64,000 nt of DNA from Catellatospora methionotrophica (GCF_011297335.1 NZ_JAAOTJ010000004.1:310001-374000); one strand, 5' to 3'; numbered from the stretch's first letter, positions 1 to 11,253 are shown. A program made the numbers and translations. Notes: generated by a model from the sequence alone, not told the origin.

Positions 1-628
1 GGGCGGGGCCGCCTGGTGGAAGACGATGGGCACCGAGAAGTCGTCCGGCCCGATGATCTACTCGTTGTCCGGCCGGGTGAAGAACCCGGGCCAGTACGAG
101 TGCTCGATGGGCATCACGCTGCGCGAGCTGATCGAGCTGGCGGGCGGCATGCAGGACGGCCACCAGCTGCGCTTCTGGACCCCGGGCGGCTCGTCGACGC
201 CGCTGCTGACCGGTGACCACATCGACACCGCGATGGACTTCGAGTCGGTCGCGGCGGCGGGCTCGATCCTGGGCACCACCGCCGTGCAGCTGTTCAGCGA
301 CCAGGACTGCCCGGTCTACGCGACGTACCGGTGGCTGGAGTTCTACCACCACGAGTCGTGTGGCAAGTGCACCCCGTGCCGCGAGGGCAACTACTGGATG
401 GTGCGGGTCTACCGCCGCATCCTGTCCGGCGAGGGCACGCTCGAGGACCTGGACACGCTGCTGGACACCGCGGCCAACATCCTGGGCCGCTCCTTCTGCG
501 GTCTCGGGGACGGCGCGACCAGCCCGGTGACCTCCTCCCTGCAGTACTTCAAGCAGGACTACCTGGACTACATCGAGGGTCGCAAGGCGCCGAAGCTCAG
601 CGCCCACGCCCTGGCAGGAGCGCACTGA
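1..628 (+). CDS. nuoF: NADH-quinone oxidoreductase subunit F, C-terminal part
   Basis: This frame is open from the first bases, so only the last ~208 residues of the gene are present. NuoF is the peripheral-arm subunit of complex I that binds NADH and FMN and carries cluster N3. The cysteine motif SCGKCTPC followed by a REG turn lies at about bases 355-390, and the fourth ligand sits in SFCGLGDGA at about bases 492-518. Both are the usual N3 ligands. The stop codon is two bases before the nuoG start, so the genes are cotranscribed. The N-terminal flavin and NADH sites are upstream of the window. Confidence 0.95.
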   Translation, partial: GGAAWWKTMGTEKSSGPMIYSLSGRVKNPGQYECSMGITLRELIELAGGMQDGHQLRFWTPGGSSTPLLTGDHIDTAMDFESVAAAGSILGTTAVQLFSDQDCPVYATYRWLEFYHHESCGKCTPCREGNYWMVRVYRRILSGEGTLEDLDTLLDTAANILGRSFCGLGDGATSPVTSSLQYFKQDYLDYIEGRKAPKLSAHALAGAH

Positions 629-630
629 CT

Positions 631-3102
631 ATGAGCCAGGAAGTACAGAAGCACACCGACACCGTCACCCTGTCCATCGACGGCATCGAGGTGACCGCGC
701 CCAAGGGCGAGCTGGTCATCCGCACCGCCGAGCGGCTGGGCATCGACATCCCGCGGTTCTGCGACCACCCGCTGCTGGCCCCGGCCGGCGCCTGCCGCCA
801 GTGCCTGGTGGACGTGGAGGGCCAGCGCAAGCCGGTCGCCTCGTGCACCCAGACGGTCGCCGACGGCATGGTGGTGCGTACGCAGCTCACCTCCGAGGTC
901 GCCCGCAAGGCCCAGGAGGGTGTGATGGAGCTGCTGCTCATCAACCACCCGCTGGACTGCCCCATGTGCGACAAGGGCGGCGAGTGCCCGCTGCAGAACC
1001 AGGCGATGCAGGTCGGCCGCCCGGAGTCGCGCTTCCGCGAGGAGAAGCGCGAGTACCAGAAGCCGATCAACATCTCGGCGCAGGTGCTGCTCGACCGCGA
1101 GCGCTGCGTGCTCTGCCAGCGCTGCACCCGGTTCTCCGAGGAGATCGCGGGCGACAAGTTCATCGACCTGATGGACCGGTCGTCGGCCGAGCAGATCGGC
1201 ATCTACCGCGACGCCTCGTTCGGGCACTCCCACGAGCACGGCACGATCGACGAGCTGGCCTACGACCAGGACGACCCGGAGTCCGGCGACGTCCCGTTCA
1301 ACTCCTACTTCTCGGGCAACACGATCCAGATCTGCCCGGTCGGCGCACTCACCAGCGAGCAGTACCGCTTCCGTGCCCGGCCGTTCGACCTGGTGTCCTC
1401 GCCGAGCAAGTGCGAGCACTGCGCGTCGGGCTGCGACATGCGCACCGACCACCGCCGCGGCAAGGTGCTGCGCCGGCTGGCCGGTAACGACCCGCAGGTC
1501 AACGAGGAGTGGAACTGCGACAAGGGCCGGTGGGGCTTCCGCTACGCCACCGCCTTCGACCGGCTCACCACCCCGCTGGTGCGCGACAAGGAGACCGGCG
1601 AGCTGCGCGAGGCCTCCTGGACCGAGGCGATCACCGTCGCGGCCGAGGGCCTGCGGGCGGCGCGGGACGGCGCGTACGGCGTCGGCGTGCTGACCGGCGG
1701 CCGGCTGACCGTCGAGGACGCGTATGCGTACGCGAAGTTCACCCGGATCGTGCTGGCCAGCAACGACATCGACTTCCGGGCCCGCCCGCTGTCGGCGGAG
1801 GAGGCCGGGTTCCTGGCGTCGTCGGTCGTCGGCGAGCAGGCGGTCACCTACACCGATTTGGAGCAGGCCAAGCACGTGGTGCTGGTCGGCTTCGAGCCGG
1901 AGGAGGAGAGCCCGATCATCCTGCTCCGCCTGCGCAAGGCGGCGGCCAAGGGCAAGCTCAAGGTCACCTCGGTGGCCCCGTTCCTGACCCGCGGCACGGA
2001 GAAGGCCGGCGCGACGCTGGTCGCCTGCGTGCCCGGCCAGGAGCCGGCGGCGCTGTCCAACCTGGAGGGCGTCGAGCCGGGCACGATCGTGCTGGTCGGC
2101 GAGCGCCTGGCGACGGTCCGCGGCGGCTTCTCCGCGGCGGCGGCCCTGGCCGCGCGCACCGGCGCGAAGCTGGCCTGGGTGCCGCGGCGCGCGGGTGACC
2201 GCGGCGCGGTCGACGCGGGCTGCCTGCCCACGCTGCTGCCCGGTGGCCGTTCGGTCGCCGACGCGGCGGCACGGGCCGAGCTGTCGGCGGCCTGGGGCGT
2301 CGCGGCGGGCGTCATCCCGAGCAAGACCGGCCGCGACACCGACGAGATCCTGGCCGCGGCTGCCGCGGGCAAGCTCGGCGCGCTGGTCGTGGCGGGCGTC
2401 GACCCGGCCGACCTGAGCGACCCGAAGGCCGCCGAGGAAGCGCTGGACAAGGTCGGCTTCCTGGTCTCGCTGGAACTGCGGATGAGCGCCGTGTCCCGGC
2501 GCGCGAACGTGGTGTTCCCGGTCGCCGCGCCCGCCGAGAAGGCGGGCTCGTACGTGAACTGGGAGGGCCGCCTGCGCACCTACGAGCAGGCGCTGGAGAC
2601 CCCGAACACGGGTGCGAAGCTGACCGACGCCCGGGTGCTCGACGCGCTGGCCGCCCGCCTGGGTGTCACGCTGGGCACCGGTGACGTGCTCGCGGTGCGC
2701 CGCGAACTGGGCAGCCTGCCCGCGACCGGCGCGCAGCGCCCGGCCGCACCGGCGGAGACGGGCGCGGCCGCGCCCACGCTGAAGCAGAACGAGGCGATCC
2801 TGGCCAGCTGGGCGCAGCTGATCGACCTGGGCAGCCTCACCGACGGCGACGAGGTGCTGGCCGGCACCGCCCGCCCGCCGGTGGTGCGCCTGTCGAAGGC
2901 CCGCGCGACCGCGCTGGGTGTCGCCGACGGCGACCCGGTGACCGTCGGGACCGCGCGGGGTGCGATCACCCTGCCGGCCGCGATCACCGAGATCGCCGAT
3001 GACGTCGTCTGGGTGCCGACCAACTCCCCGGGTTCCACGCTGCGCCGCACGCTGGGCGCGGACGCGGGTGCGGTCGTGACCGTGAGCGGAGGAAGCAAAT
3101 GA
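631..3102 (+). CDS. nuoG: NADH-quinone oxidoreductase subunit G
   Basis: This is the 823-residue large iron-sulfur subunit of complex I, which passes electrons along the peripheral arm. The N-terminal 2Fe-2S ligands are Cys44, Cys55, Cys58 and Cys72. His106, Cys110, Cys113 and Cys119 form the HxxxC-type N5 site, and Cys159, Cys162 and Cys165 belong to a 4Fe-4S site. A further CEHCASGC motif with a later WNC near residues 270-300 matches the extra N7 cluster found only in some bacteria. The C-terminal half is a molybdopterin-oxidoreductase-like fold without obvious cofactor function. The ATG has an AGGAG 10 bases upstream. The stop overlaps the nuoH start by four bases. Confidence 0.97.
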   Translation: MSQEVQKHTDTVTLSIDGIEVTAPKGELVIRTAERLGIDIPRFCDHPLLAPAGACRQCLVDVEGQRKPVASCTQTVADGMVVRTQLTSEVARKAQEGVMELLLINHPLDCPMCDKGGECPLQNQAMQVGRPESRFREEKREYQKPINISAQVLLDRERCVLCQRCTRFSEEIAGDKFIDLMDRSSAEQIGIYRDASFGHSHEHGTIDELAYDQDDPESGDVPFNSYFSGNTIQICPVGALTSEQYRFRARPFDLVSSPSKCEHCASGCDMRTDHRRGKVLRRLAGNDPQVNEEWNCDKGRWGFRYATAFDRLTTPLVRDKETGELREASWTEAITVAAEGLRAARDGAYGVGVLTGGRLTVEDAYAYAKFTRIVLASNDIDFRARPLSAEEAGFLASSVVGEQAVTYTDLEQAKHVVLVGFEPEEESPIILLRLRKAAAKGKLKVTSVAPFLTRGTEKAGATLVACVPGQEPAALSNLEGVEPGTIVLVGERLATVRGGFSAAAALAARTGAKLAWVPRRAGDRGAVDAGCLPTLLPGGRSVADAAARAELSAAWGVAAGVIPSKTGRDTDEILAAAAAGKLGALVVAGVDPADLSDPKAAEEALDKVGFLVSLELRMSAVSRRANVVFPVAAPAEKAGSYVNWEGRLRTYEQALETPNTGAKLTDARVLDALAARLGVTLGTGDVLAVRRELGSLPATGAQRPAAPAETGAAAPTLKQNEAILASWAQLIDLGSLTDGDEVLAGTARPPVVRLSKARATALGVADGDPVTVGTARGAITLPAAITEIADDVVWVPTNSPGSTLRRTLGADAGAVVTVSGGSK

Positions 3103-4475
3103 TCCTCGCCCCCATCGGTTTCCTGGCGGAGGACCCGGTAACCGGCGATCCGACGCTGGCCGACTTCGGGCATGACCCGTGGTGGCTCGTCCTCGTCAAG
3201 GTGGTCGGCGTCTTCGTCTTCCTCGTGGTGATGACGCTGTTCACCATCTGGTACGAGCGCCGCGTGGTGGCCCGGATGCAGGTGCGTCCCGGCCCCAACC
3301 GGCACGGGCCCTTCGGTCTGCTCCAGTCGCTGGCCGACGGTCTGAAGCTGGCGTTCAAGGAAGACATCATGCCGCTCAAGGCGGACAAGGTGGTCTTCTT
3401 CATCGCGCCGGTGATCTCGACCGTGTGCGCCTTCACGGCGTTCTCGATCATGCCGTTCGGCCCGTTCGTGTCGATGTTCGGCACGCGCACGCCGCTGCAG
3501 CTGACCGACATCCCGGTGGCGGTGCTGCTGGTGCTGGCCTGCTCCGGCATGGGCATCTACGGCATCGTGCTGGGCGGCTGGGCCTCCGGCTCGACCTACC
3601 CGCTGCTCGGCGGCCTGCGCTCGGCGGCCCAGCTGGTCTCGTACGAGGTCGCGATGGGCCTGTCGTTCGTGGCCGTGTTCATGACCGCGGGCACGATGAG
3701 CACCTCGGAGATCGTCAACGCGCAGGCGCAGGGTTCGCCGGTCAACCTGTTCGGCTTCGAGTTCACCGCGCCGAGCTGGTTCTTCCTGCTGCTGCTGCCG
3801 AGCTTCATCATCTACTCGATCTCGGCGGTCGGCGAGACCAACCGCGCCCCGTTCGACCTTCCCGAGGCCGAGTCGGAGCTGGTCGGCGGCTTCCACACCG
3901 AGTACTCGTCGCTGAAGTTCGCGCTGTTCTTCCTGGCCGAGTACATCAACATGGTGACGGTGTCCGGCCTGTGCGCCACGCTGTTCCTGGGCGGCTGGCG
4001 CGCACCGACGTCGTTCGAGAGCTTCTGGCCGGGCATCAACTCCGGCTGGTGGCCGCTGCTGTGGTTCACCATCAAGGTGCTGCTGCTGCTGTTCGTCTTC
4101 ATCTGGCTGCGGGGCACGCTGCCCCGGCTGCGCTACGACCAGTTCATGCGCTTCGGCTGGAAGGTCCTCATCCCGGTCAACCTGGTGTGGATCCTGACCC
4201 TGGCCGGTATCAAGACGCTGCAGAAGCAGAACATCCCCGCGCAGGAGAAGCTGATCTACGCGGGCCTGGCGGTCGGTGTGATCCTGCTGCTCGCGCTGCT
4301 CTGGCCGCAGAAGAAGGAGGAGCCGGTCCTGCCCATCGAGGAGCAGGTGGCCCGGCGTCCCGAGGGCAGCTTCCCGCTGCCGCCGATGGATCTGCAGGTG
4401 CCGGTCAGCCCGCGCGCCAACCGGCTCACCGCCGAGCGCGAGACCGTGCCCGCGACCAGCGAAGAGGAGGTGTGA
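3099..4475 (+). CDS. nuoH: NADH-quinone oxidoreductase subunit H
   Basis: NuoH is the membrane subunit that links the peripheral arm to the proton-pumping arm and helps form the quinone tunnel. The 458-residue product has about eight hydrophobic segments. It contains the hallmark loop [16 protein letters not shown] near residues 244-260, whose acidic residues line the quinone channel. The protein is longer than the enteric homologue because of a hydrophilic tail after about residue 405, a tail also common in actinobacterial versions. The ATG overlaps the nuoG stop as ATGA, with GGAGG just upstream, so translation is probably coupled. Confidence 0.97.
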   Translation: MILAPIGFLAEDPVTGDPTLADFGHDPWWLVLVKVVGVFVFLVVMTLFTIWYERRVVARMQVRPGPNRHGPFGLLQSLADGLKLAFKEDIMPLKADKVVFFIAPVISTVCAFTAFSIMPFGPFVSMFGTRTPLQLTDIPVAVLLVLACSGMGIYGIVLGGWASGSTYPLLGGLRSAAQLVSYEVAMGLSFVAVFMTAGTMSTSEIVNAQAQGSPVNLFGFEFTAPSWFFLLLLPSFIIYSISAVGETNRAPFDLPEAESELVGGFHTEYSSLKFALFFLAEYINMVTVSGLCATLFLGGWRAPTSFESFWPGINSGWWPLLWFTIKVLLLLFVFIWLRGTLPRLRYDQFMRFGWKVLIPVNLVWILTLAGIKTLQKQNIPAQEKLIYAGLAVGVILLLALLWPQKKEEPVLPIEEQVARRPEGSFPLPPMDLQVPVSPRANRLTAERETVPATSEEEV

Positions 4476-4476
4476 C

Positions 4477-5013
4477 ATGGGTTCGATGACTGATGCCGTC
4501 AAGGGCTTCGGCGTGACGTTCTCGCACATGTTCAAGAAGACCGTCACCACGCACTACCCGGAGAAGCCGGACCCGACGGCCCCGCGTTACCACGGCCGGC
4601 ACATCCTCAACCGCTACCCGGACGGCCTGGAGAAGTGCATCGGCTGCGAGCTGTGCGCGTGGGCCTGCCCGGCGGACGCGATCTTCGTCGAGGGCGGCGA
4701 CAACACCGACGACGAGCGCTTCTCGCCCGGTGAGCGGTACGCGTCCAACTACCAGATCAACTACGCTCGGTGCATCTTCTGCGGACTGTGCATCGAGGCC
4801 TGCCCGACCCGTTCGCTCACCATGAGCAACGAGTACGAGCTCGCCCGCGACAACCGGCAGGACCTGATCTTCACGAAGGAGCAGCTGCTCGCGCCGCTGC
4901 TGCCCGGCATGGAGCAGCCGCCGCACCCGATGCGCCTGGGCGACACCGAGAAGGACTACTACCTGGGCGCCCCGGCGAACCCCGGTACGTCGGCGGGAGC
5001 TGAGACCCGATGA
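4477..5013 (+). CDS. nuoI: NADH-quinone oxidoreductase subunit I
   Basis: This 178-residue ferredoxin-like subunit carries clusters N6a and N6b between NuoG and NuoB. Both full ligand sets are visible: [12 protein letters not shown] near residue 50 and [12 protein letters not shown] near residue 98. The start at 4477 is preferred over an in-frame ATG at 4486 because GAGGAGG lies six bases upstream of it. The stop overlaps the nuoJ start by four bases. Confidence 0.97.
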   Translation: MGSMTDAVKGFGVTFSHMFKKTVTTHYPEKPDPTAPRYHGRHILNRYPDGLEKCIGCELCAWACPADAIFVEGGDNTDDERFSPGERYASNYQINYARCIFCGLCIEACPTRSLTMSNEYELARDNRQDLIFTKEQLLAPLLPGMEQPPHPMRLGDTEKDYYLGAPANPGTSAGAETR

Positions 5014-5786
5014 TGCTTTCGACTCAGGTGCTCGCCGCCGCGGCGGAGGTGCCGACCGGGGAGAAGTGGGTCTTCTTCCTGCTGGCGCCGCTCGCGCTCG
5101 CCGGCGCGCTGGGCATGATCATCGCGCGCAACGCGGTGCACTCCGCACTGTGGCTCGTGCTGACCATGCTCAGCCTGGGCGTCTTCTACATCGTGCAGGC
5201 CGGGCCGTTCATCGGCATGGTGCAGATCATCGTCTACACCGGCGCGATCATGATGCTGTTCCTGTTCGTGCTGATGCTGGTCGGCCGCGACGCGTCCGAC
5301 TCGGTGATCGAGACGCTGCGCGGGCAGAAGGTCGTCGCGGTCCTGCTGGGCCTGGGCCTGGCCGGCCTGCTCGGCACCGGCGTCTACCAGGCCACCCGGG
5401 GCATGCCCTCGGCCGGCCTGGAGTTGGCCAACGCCAACGGCAACGTGCAGGGCATCGCCCAGCTGCTGTTCGGCCGCTACGTGTACGTCTTCGAGGTCAC
5501 CTCCGCGCTGCTGATCACGGCGGCGGTCGGCGCGATGCTGCTGGCCCACCGCGAGCGCGCCAAGGGCGAGCGGGTCGGCCAGGCCGCGCAGATGCGGGCG
5601 CGCTTCGAGCCCGGCAACTACGCCGGTCCCAAGCCCGGCCCCGGTGTCTTCGCGAACTCCACCTCGGTGGCCACCCCGGCGAAGCTGCCGGACGGCACCC
5701 CCGCCGAGCGCAGCATCTCACCGATCCTCCCCACCCGTGAGCTCACCTCGGCGGAGATCGCGAACAAGCCCACCGAGGGGAAGTGA
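5010..5786 (+). CDS. nuoJ: NADH-quinone oxidoreductase subunit J
   Basis: NuoJ is a small membrane subunit next to NuoH, NuoA and NuoK, and it contributes to the conformational relay to the proton channels. The 258-residue product has about five hydrophobic segments in the first 185 residues, including the conserved [16 protein letters not shown] segment. A hydrophilic, proline-rich tail of about 70 residues follows that is not part of the core fold. Two ATG codons occur in tandem at 5010 and 5013; the first overlaps the nuoI stop. Confidence 0.95.
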   Translation: MMLSTQVLAAAAEVPTGEKWVFFLLAPLALAGALGMIIARNAVHSALWLVLTMLSLGVFYIVQAGPFIGMVQIIVYTGAIMMLFLFVLMLVGRDASDSVIETLRGQKVVAVLLGLGLAGLLGTGVYQATRGMPSAGLELANANGNVQGIAQLLFGRYVYVFEVTSALLITAAVGAMLLAHRERAKGERVGQAAQMRARFEPGNYAGPKPGPGVFANSTSVATPAKLPDGTPAERSISPILPTRELTSAEIANKPTEGK

Positions 5787-5790
5787 ACCG

Positions 5791-6090
5791 ATGACCCCCA
5801 TGTACTACATCGTGCTGTCGGCTGCGCTGTTCAGCATCGGGGCCGTCGGCGTGCTGATCCGGCGCAACGCGATCGTGCTGTTCATGTGCGTCGAGCTGAT
5901 GCTCAACGCCGCGAACCTGGCACTGATCACCTTCGCCCGGATGAACGGGACGCTGGACGGCCAGGTCATGGCGTTCTTCTCGATGGTGGTCGCGGCAGCC
6001 GAGGTCGTCGTCGGCCTGGCCATCATCATGTCGATCTTCCGCACGCGACGCTCGGCGAGCGTCGACGACGCGAACCTGCTGAAGTACTGA
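5791..6090 (+). CDS. nuoK: NADH-quinone oxidoreductase subunit K
   Basis: This 99-residue protein with three membrane helices is the MrpC-like subunit of complex I. The second helix has the conserved glutamate in [15 protein letters not shown], and a second acidic position is present in helix three ([11 protein letters not shown]). Both are known proton-path residues in the family. It begins five bases after nuoJ with GAGGGGAAG upstream of the ATG. The length matches the family exactly. Confidence 0.97.
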   Translation: MTPMYYIVLSAALFSIGAVGVLIRRNAIVLFMCVELMLNAANLALITFARMNGTLDGQVMAFFSMVVAAAEVVVGLAIIMSIFRTRRSASVDDANLLKY

Positions 6091-6097
6091 GGCGGAG

Positions 6098-8059
6098 ATG
6101 CAACCAACTCTGATGCTCGCCGAAGGGGCACCGGCGCCCGTCGTCTACGCCTCGGCCACGGGCCTCCTTTCCTACATGTGGCTCCTGATCGCCATCCCCG
6201 CGGTCAGCGCGCTGATCCTGCTCACGACCGGCCGCTGGGCCGACAAGTGGGGCCACTGGCTCGGCTGTGCGTCGGTGCTGGTCTCCTTCGTGCTGGGCGC
6301 GGGCATGTTCTTCGAACTGCGCGACCTGCCCAATCGGGCCGTGCAGCAGAACCTGTACAGCTTCATCCCGGTCGGCTCGCTGAAGGTCGACTTCGGTTTC
6401 CTGTTCGACCCGCTGACCGCGTGCTTCGTGCTGCTGATCACGGGCGTGGGTTTCCTGATCCACCTGTACGCGACCGGCTACATGGCCCACGACCCGGGCC
6501 GCCGCCGCTTCTTCGGCTACTTCAACCTGTTCATCGCGGCGATGCTGCTGCTGGTGCTCGGCAACAACTACGTGATGCTCTACTTCGGCTGGGAAGGCGT
6601 GGGTCTCGCGTCCTACCTGCTGATCTCCTTCTGGTACGGCAGGCCGTCCGCGGCCACCGCCGGCAAGAAGGCGTTCATCATGAACCGCATCGGTGACGCG
6701 GGCCTGGTGCTCGGCATCTTCCTGATGTTCGCGCAGCTCGGCTCGGTCAACTACGACGTGGTGTTCAGCAACGCCGGTCTGCTGCCGAGCACCACGGTGC
6801 TCGTGCTCGGCCTGCTGCTGCTGCTCGGCGCGACCGGCAAGTCCGGCCAGTTCCCGCTGCAGGCGTGGTTGCCCGACGCGATGGAGGGCCCGACCCCGGT
6901 CTCGGCCCTGATCCACGCCGCGACGATGGTGACCGCCGGTGTCTACCTGATCGCCCGCTCCAACCCGATCTTCTCGGCGAACCTGACGCTGCAGACGGTC
7001 GTGGTCAGCGTCGGCGCGCTCACCCTGCTGCTGGGCTGCATCATCGGCTCGGCCAAGGACGACATCAAGCGGGTGCTCGCCTGGTCGACCGTGTCGCAGA
7101 TCGGCTACATGTTCCTCGGCGTCGGGCTGGGCGGCGGCGCGTACGCGCTGGCCATCATCCACCTGCTGGCGCACGGCTTCTTCAAGGCCAACATGTTCCT
7201 CGGCGCGGGCTCGGTCATGCACGGCATGAACGACCAGGTGGACATCCGCCGCTTCGGCGGGCTGTGGAAGTACATGCGCATCACCTGGCTCACCTTCATG
7301 ATGGGCTGGCTGGCGATCATCGGCATCCCGCCGCTGAGCGGCTTCTTCACCAAGGAGCCGATCATCGTGGCCGCGTTCGCGCGTCCCGGCTGGACCGGCT
7401 GGCTCTACGGGTTGGCGGCGCTGATCGGCGCGGGCCTGACCGCGTTCTACATGACGCGCCTGTTCATTCTGACCTTCCACGGCCCGAAGCGGTGGACCAC
7501 CGCCAAGGAGGGTTCGGTCGACCAGCACCCGCACGAGTCCCCGCTGGTGATGACCATCCCGCTGATCTTCCTGGCGCTCGGCTCGATCTTCGCGGGCTGG
7601 CTCATGGCCTCCCCGGTGGCGCAGTGGCTCACCCCCGTGGTGGGCCCGCCGACCGAGGAGCACCCGAAGATGGGTCACCTCACCATCACCGTGCTCAGCC
7701 TGGTGCTGACGGTGGCCGGTGCGGGTGTGGCGTACTGGCTGTTCAACAAGGGCACGGCGCTCGCGCCGCAGCCGGCCGGTCCGGTCGTCACCGCGGCCCG
7801 CAACAACCTCTACACCGACGCCTTCAACGAGGCCGTGTTCGAGAAGCCGGGCAAGTGGCTCACCCGCGCGCTGGTCTTCGTCGACAACAAGGGCGTCGAC
7901 GGAGTGGTCAACGGGCTCGCCGCGCTGGTCGGCGGGGGCTCGGGCAGGCTGCGCAGGCTCCAGACCGGCTTCGTGCGGTCGTACGCGCTCTCGATGCTTC
8001 TCGGCGGTGTGCTGGTGCTCGGCGCCTTCGTCGCGGTGCAGCTCGGCTGGATGGGATAA
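6098..8059 (+). CDS. nuoL: NADH-quinone oxidoreductase subunit L
   Basis: NuoL is the distal antiporter-like proton-pumping subunit of complex I. The 653-residue product has the expected many membrane helices, the conserved glutamate in YFGWEGVGLASYLL, the lysine in GKSGQFPLQAWLPDA, and the HAATMVTAGVYL segment. The C-terminal part forms the long lateral helix and a final transmembrane anchor. It begins seven bases after nuoK and ends two bases before nuoM. Nothing appears missing. Confidence 0.97.
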   Translation: MQPTLMLAEGAPAPVVYASATGLLSYMWLLIAIPAVSALILLTTGRWADKWGHWLGCASVLVSFVLGAGMFFELRDLPNRAVQQNLYSFIPVGSLKVDFGFLFDPLTACFVLLITGVGFLIHLYATGYMAHDPGRRRFFGYFNLFIAAMLLLVLGNNYVMLYFGWEGVGLASYLLISFWYGRPSAATAGKKAFIMNRIGDAGLVLGIFLMFAQLGSVNYDVVFSNAGLLPSTTVLVLGLLLLLGATGKSGQFPLQAWLPDAMEGPTPVSALIHAATMVTAGVYLIARSNPIFSANLTLQTVVVSVGALTLLLGCIIGSAKDDIKRVLAWSTVSQIGYMFLGVGLGGGAYALAIIHLLAHGFFKANMFLGAGSVMHGMNDQVDIRRFGGLWKYMRITWLTFMMGWLAIIGIPPLSGFFTKEPIIVAAFARPGWTGWLYGLAALIGAGLTAFYMTRLFILTFHGPKRWTTAKEGSVDQHPHESPLVMTIPLIFLALGSIFAGWLMASPVAQWLTPVVGPPTEEHPKMGHLTITVLSLVLTVAGAGVAYWLFNKGTALAPQPAGPVVTAARNNLYTDAFNEAVFEKPGKWLTRALVFVDNKGVDGVVNGLAALVGGGSGRLRRLQTGFVRSYALSMLLGGVLVLGAFVAVQLGWMG

Positions 8060-8061
8060 CG

Positions 8062-9603
8062 ATGAAATACCTGTCACTCCTGACCCTCGTGCCGCTCGTC
8101 GGCGCGCTGACGGTCGCGTTCGTCCCACGGTCGAAGCCGGAGCTGGCCAAGCGGCTGGCCCTGATCTGGTCGATCGTGGTGCTCGCGGTGGGCGTCGGGG
8201 CCTGGGTCGCGTACAAGCCCAACGGCCCGCGCCTGCAGTTGCTGGAGTCCTACACCTGGATCCCGCAGTGGGGCGCGAAGTTCAGCTTCGCCGTCGACGG
8301 CATCGCACTGGTGATGATCGCGCTGATCGTGCTGCTGGTCCCGCTGGTCATCCTGGCCAGCTGGCACGACGCGGAGAAGAGCAAGCGCAGCGTCCCGGCG
8401 TACTTCGCGCTGCTGCTCGCGCTCGAAGGCACCATGATCGGCACCTTCACCTCCGCCGACGTGCTGCTGTTCTACCTCTTCTTCGAGGTCATGCTGGTGC
8501 CGATGTACTTCATCATCGGCTCGTTCGGCACCGACGTGCCGGCCAAGCAGCGCCAGTACGCCGCGGTGAAGTTCTTCCTCTACTCGCTGGTCGGCGGCCT
8601 GCTCATGCTGGCCGCGGTCATCGGCATGTGGGTGTACGGCGGCCACACCTTCGACTGGCAGACGCTGACCAACGTCGAGTTCACCACCACCGTGCAGCGG
8701 TGGCTGTTCCTCGGCTTCTTCGTCGCGTTCGCCATCAAGGCCCCGTTCTTCCCGTTCCACACCTGGCTGCCCGACGCGGGCGGGGCGGCTCCGGCCGGCG
8801 CCGCCGCGCTGCTGGTCGGCGTGATGGACAAGGTCGGCACGTTCGGCATCCTGCGTTACTGCCTCCCGCTGTTCCCGGAGGCGTCGCGCTGGTTCGCGCC
8901 GTGGGCGATCGGCCTGTCACTGGTCGGCATCATCTACGCCGCGCTCGTGGCGATCGGCCAGAAGGACCTCAAGCGGCTGGTCAGCTACACCTCGATCGCG
9001 CACTTCGGCTTCATCGGCGTCGGCATCTTCGCCTTCACCTACCAGGCCGGTTCCGGCGCGGTGCTGTACATGGTCAACCACGGTCTCGCCACCGGCCTGC
9101 TGTTCCTGGTCGTGGGCATGTTCGTGGCGCGCCGCGGCAGCACCCTGGTGACCGACTTCGGCGGCGCGGGCAAGCTGCTGCCGGTGCTGGCGGGCGTCTT
9201 CTTCATCGCGGGCATGGCCTCGCTGGCGCTGCCGGGCCTGGCCCCGTTCGTCAGCGAGTTCCTGGTGCTCATCGGGACGTTCACGGTCAACAAGCCGGTG
9301 GCGGTCATCGCGACGGTCGGCATCATCCTCGCGGCGGCGTACGTGCTGTGGATGATCCAGCGCACCACCCAGGGCAACACCAACCCCGTGCTGCACGACC
9401 TCGCGCCGATGAAGCGTGACCTGTCGCTGCGTGAGGGCATCGTGGTGGCCCCCCTGATCGTGCTGCTGATCGTGCTGGGCTTCTACCCCAAGCCGGTGCT
9501 CGACGTGATCAACCCGGCGGTGGAGTACACGCTGTCGGACGTGGTCACCCCGGAGCGGGCCGACCCGGCGCCCGCCACCCCCACTGTGGAAGCAGGAAAG
9601 TGA
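8062..9603 (+). CDS. nuoM: NADH-quinone oxidoreductase subunit M
   Basis: This is the middle antiporter-like proton pump of complex I (513 residues). The conserved glutamate is in FFEVMLVPMYFIIG, and the lysine pair is seen in IKAPFFPFHTWLPDA and QKDLKRLVSYTSIAH. The start at 8062 lies two bases after the nuoL stop and gives the classical N-terminus MKYLSLLTLVPLVGA. A long open frame continues upstream but overlaps nuoL and is not used. Confidence 0.96.
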   Translation: MKYLSLLTLVPLVGALTVAFVPRSKPELAKRLALIWSIVVLAVGVGAWVAYKPNGPRLQLLESYTWIPQWGAKFSFAVDGIALVMIALIVLLVPLVILASWHDAEKSKRSVPAYFALLLALEGTMIGTFTSADVLLFYLFFEVMLVPMYFIIGSFGTDVPAKQRQYAAVKFFLYSLVGGLLMLAAVIGMWVYGGHTFDWQTLTNVEFTTTVQRWLFLGFFVAFAIKAPFFPFHTWLPDAGGAAPAGAAALLVGVMDKVGTFGILRYCLPLFPEASRWFAPWAIGLSLVGIIYAALVAIGQKDLKRLVSYTSIAHFGFIGVGIFAFTYQAGSGAVLYMVNHGLATGLLFLVVGMFVARRGSTLVTDFGGAGKLLPVLAGVFFIAGMASLALPGLAPFVSEFLVLIGTFTVNKPVAVIATVGIILAAAYVLWMIQRTTQGNTNPVLHDLAPMKRDLSLREGIVVAPLIVLLIVLGFYPKPVLDVINPAVEYTLSDVVTPERADPAPATPTVEAGK

Positions 9604-9605
9604 CC

Positions 9606-11159
9606 ATGGGCGAAGATTTTGTCCTAGAGCTGCCGAAGCTGGACTACGCCGCACTGGCGCCGATGCTGATCCTGTTCGGCGCGGCGTGCCTCGGGGTGCT
9701 CATCGAGGCGTTCGTGCCGCGTGCGGCCCGCAACGCCGTGCAGCTGGTGCTGGGCCTGCTGGCGCTGATCGGCGCGCTGGTGGCTGTCGTGCTGCGGGCT
9801 CCGCACGTGACCGACGCCAACGCGCAGACCGCCGCACGGGCGCTGTCGATCGACCAGGCGGGCCTGTTCCTGCAGGGCTCGATCCTGGTGCTGGCCATCG
9901 TCTCGCTGCTGCTGTTCGGCGAGCGCACGCTGGAGAACGGCGGCCCGTTCGTCGCCCAGGCCGCGATCACCGTCGGTTCGGAACTCGACCGCAACCAGGC
10001 TGCCAAGCAGCCGGGGGCGACCGAGGTCTACCCGCTGGCGCTGTTCGCCGTCGGCGGCATGATGCTGTTCGTGACCGCGAACGACCTGCTGGTCATGTTC
10101 GTGGCGCTGGAGGTCTTCTCGCTCCCGCTGTACCTGCTCTGCGCGCTGGCCCGGCGCAAGCGGCTGCTGTCGCAGGAGGCCGCGCTCAAGTACTTCCTGC
10201 TCGGCGCGTACGCCTCGGCGTTCTTCCTGTTCGGCCTGGCGCTGGTGTACGGCTACGCGGGCGCGGTCGACTTCCGCTCGATCCACGCCTCGATCAACAA
10301 CTCGCCGAACGACATCATCCTGCTCATCGCGGGCCTGGCGATGCTGTCGATCGGCCTGCTGTTCAAGGCCGCCGCGGCCCCGTTCCACGTCTGGACGCCG
10401 GACGTGTACCAGGGCGCGCCGACCCCGATCACCGCGTTCATGGCGGCCTGCACCAAGGTCGCCGCGTTCGGCGCGCTGGCCCGGGTGCTCTACGTCGGCT
10501 TCGACGGGCTCGGCTGGGAGTTCACGCCGGTGCTCGGCGTGATCGCGGTGCTGACCATGCTGATCGGCGCGATCCTCGCGGTCACCCAGACCGACCTCAA
10601 GCGCCTGCTCGCCTACTCGTCCATCGCCAACGCCGGCTACCTGCTGGTCGGTGTGCTGGGCGGCGGCAAGGAGGGCCTGAGCAGCATGCTGTTCTACCTC
10701 GTGGCGTACGGCTTCCTCGTGATCGCGGCCTTCGCGATGCTCACGCTGGTCCGCGACGCCGACGGGGAGGCCACCCACCTGGCCCGCTGGGCGGGTCTGG
10801 GCAAGCGGTCGCCGCTGTTCGCGGGGGTCTTCACGTTCCTGCTGCTGGCCTTCGCCGGTATCCCGCTGACCAGTGGCTTCGTGGCGAAGTTCGCGGTCTT
10901 CGGCGCCGGTATCGCCGGCAACCAGACCTGGCTCGTGCTGTTCGGTGTGCTGAGCAGCATCATCCTCGCCTTCCCGTACCTGCGGGTGGTGGTGATGATG
11001 TGGCTGAGCGAGCCTGGTGAGACCACGCCGAGCGTCTCCATCCCGGGTGCGCTGACCTCGACCGCCCTCATGATCGGCGTGCTGGTCACGCTGGTCCTGG
11101 GGGTCTGGCCGACGCCGCTCATCGATCTGACGACCAACGTGTCCAACTTCATCCGGTAG
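9606..11159 (+). CDS. nuoN: NADH-quinone oxidoreductase subunit N
   Basis: NuoN is the proximal antiporter-like proton pump and the last gene of the nuo operon. The 517-residue product has the glutamate in FVALEVFSLPLYLL and the lysine-containing segment KAAAAPFHVWTPD. Two starts are possible: GTG at 9600, which overlaps the nuoM stop, or ATG at 9606. I chose 9606 because AGGA at 9594-9597 is eight bases from it and only two from the GTG. A strong hairpin follows the stop. Confidence 0.95.
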   Translation: MGEDFVLELPKLDYAALAPMLILFGAACLGVLIEAFVPRAARNAVQLVLGLLALIGALVAVVLRAPHVTDANAQTAARALSIDQAGLFLQGSILVLAIVSLLLFGERTLENGGPFVAQAAITVGSELDRNQAAKQPGATEVYPLALFAVGGMMLFVTANDLLVMFVALEVFSLPLYLLCALARRKRLLSQEAALKYFLLGAYASAFFLFGLALVYGYAGAVDFRSIHASINNSPNDIILLIAGLAMLSIGLLFKAAAAPFHVWTPDVYQGAPTPITAFMAACTKVAAFGALARVLYVGFDGLGWEFTPVLGVIAVLTMLIGAILAVTQTDLKRLLAYSSIANAGYLLVGVLGGGKEGLSSMLFYLVAYGFLVIAAFAMLTLVRDADGEATHLARWAGLGKRSPLFAGVFTFLLLAFAGIPLTSGFVAKFAVFGAGIAGNQTWLVLFGVLSSIILAFPYLRVVVMMWLSEPGETTPSVSIPGALTSTALMIGVLVTLVLGVWPTPLIDLTTNVSNFIR

Positions 11160-11172
11160 ATAGTCGTAAGTC

Positions 11173-11218
11173 CGAAGCTCCCCCCGCGGCCGGTTCACTG
11201 GGCATGGGGGGAGCTTCG
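11173..11218 (+). terminator. Hairpin closing the nuo operon
   Basis: Bases 11173-11185 and 11206-11218 form a perfect 13-bp stem with a 20-base loop, 13 bases after the nuoN stop. There is no T-run, which is usual for terminators in very GC-rich actinobacteria. It separates nuo from the polyprenyl synthase gene. Confidence 0.7.
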
Positions 11219-11253
11219 ATCATGTGACAGCCATGTGGCATCGTGGGGACGTG

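Noticed and set aside
2580-4550. Long open frames on the minus strand opposite nuoG and nuoH, and similar ones opposite nuoL-nuoN
   Set aside because: They are rich in Gln, His, Arg and Asp runs, have no family features, and lie opposite conserved nuo genes. They are frame shadows of GC-rich codons.
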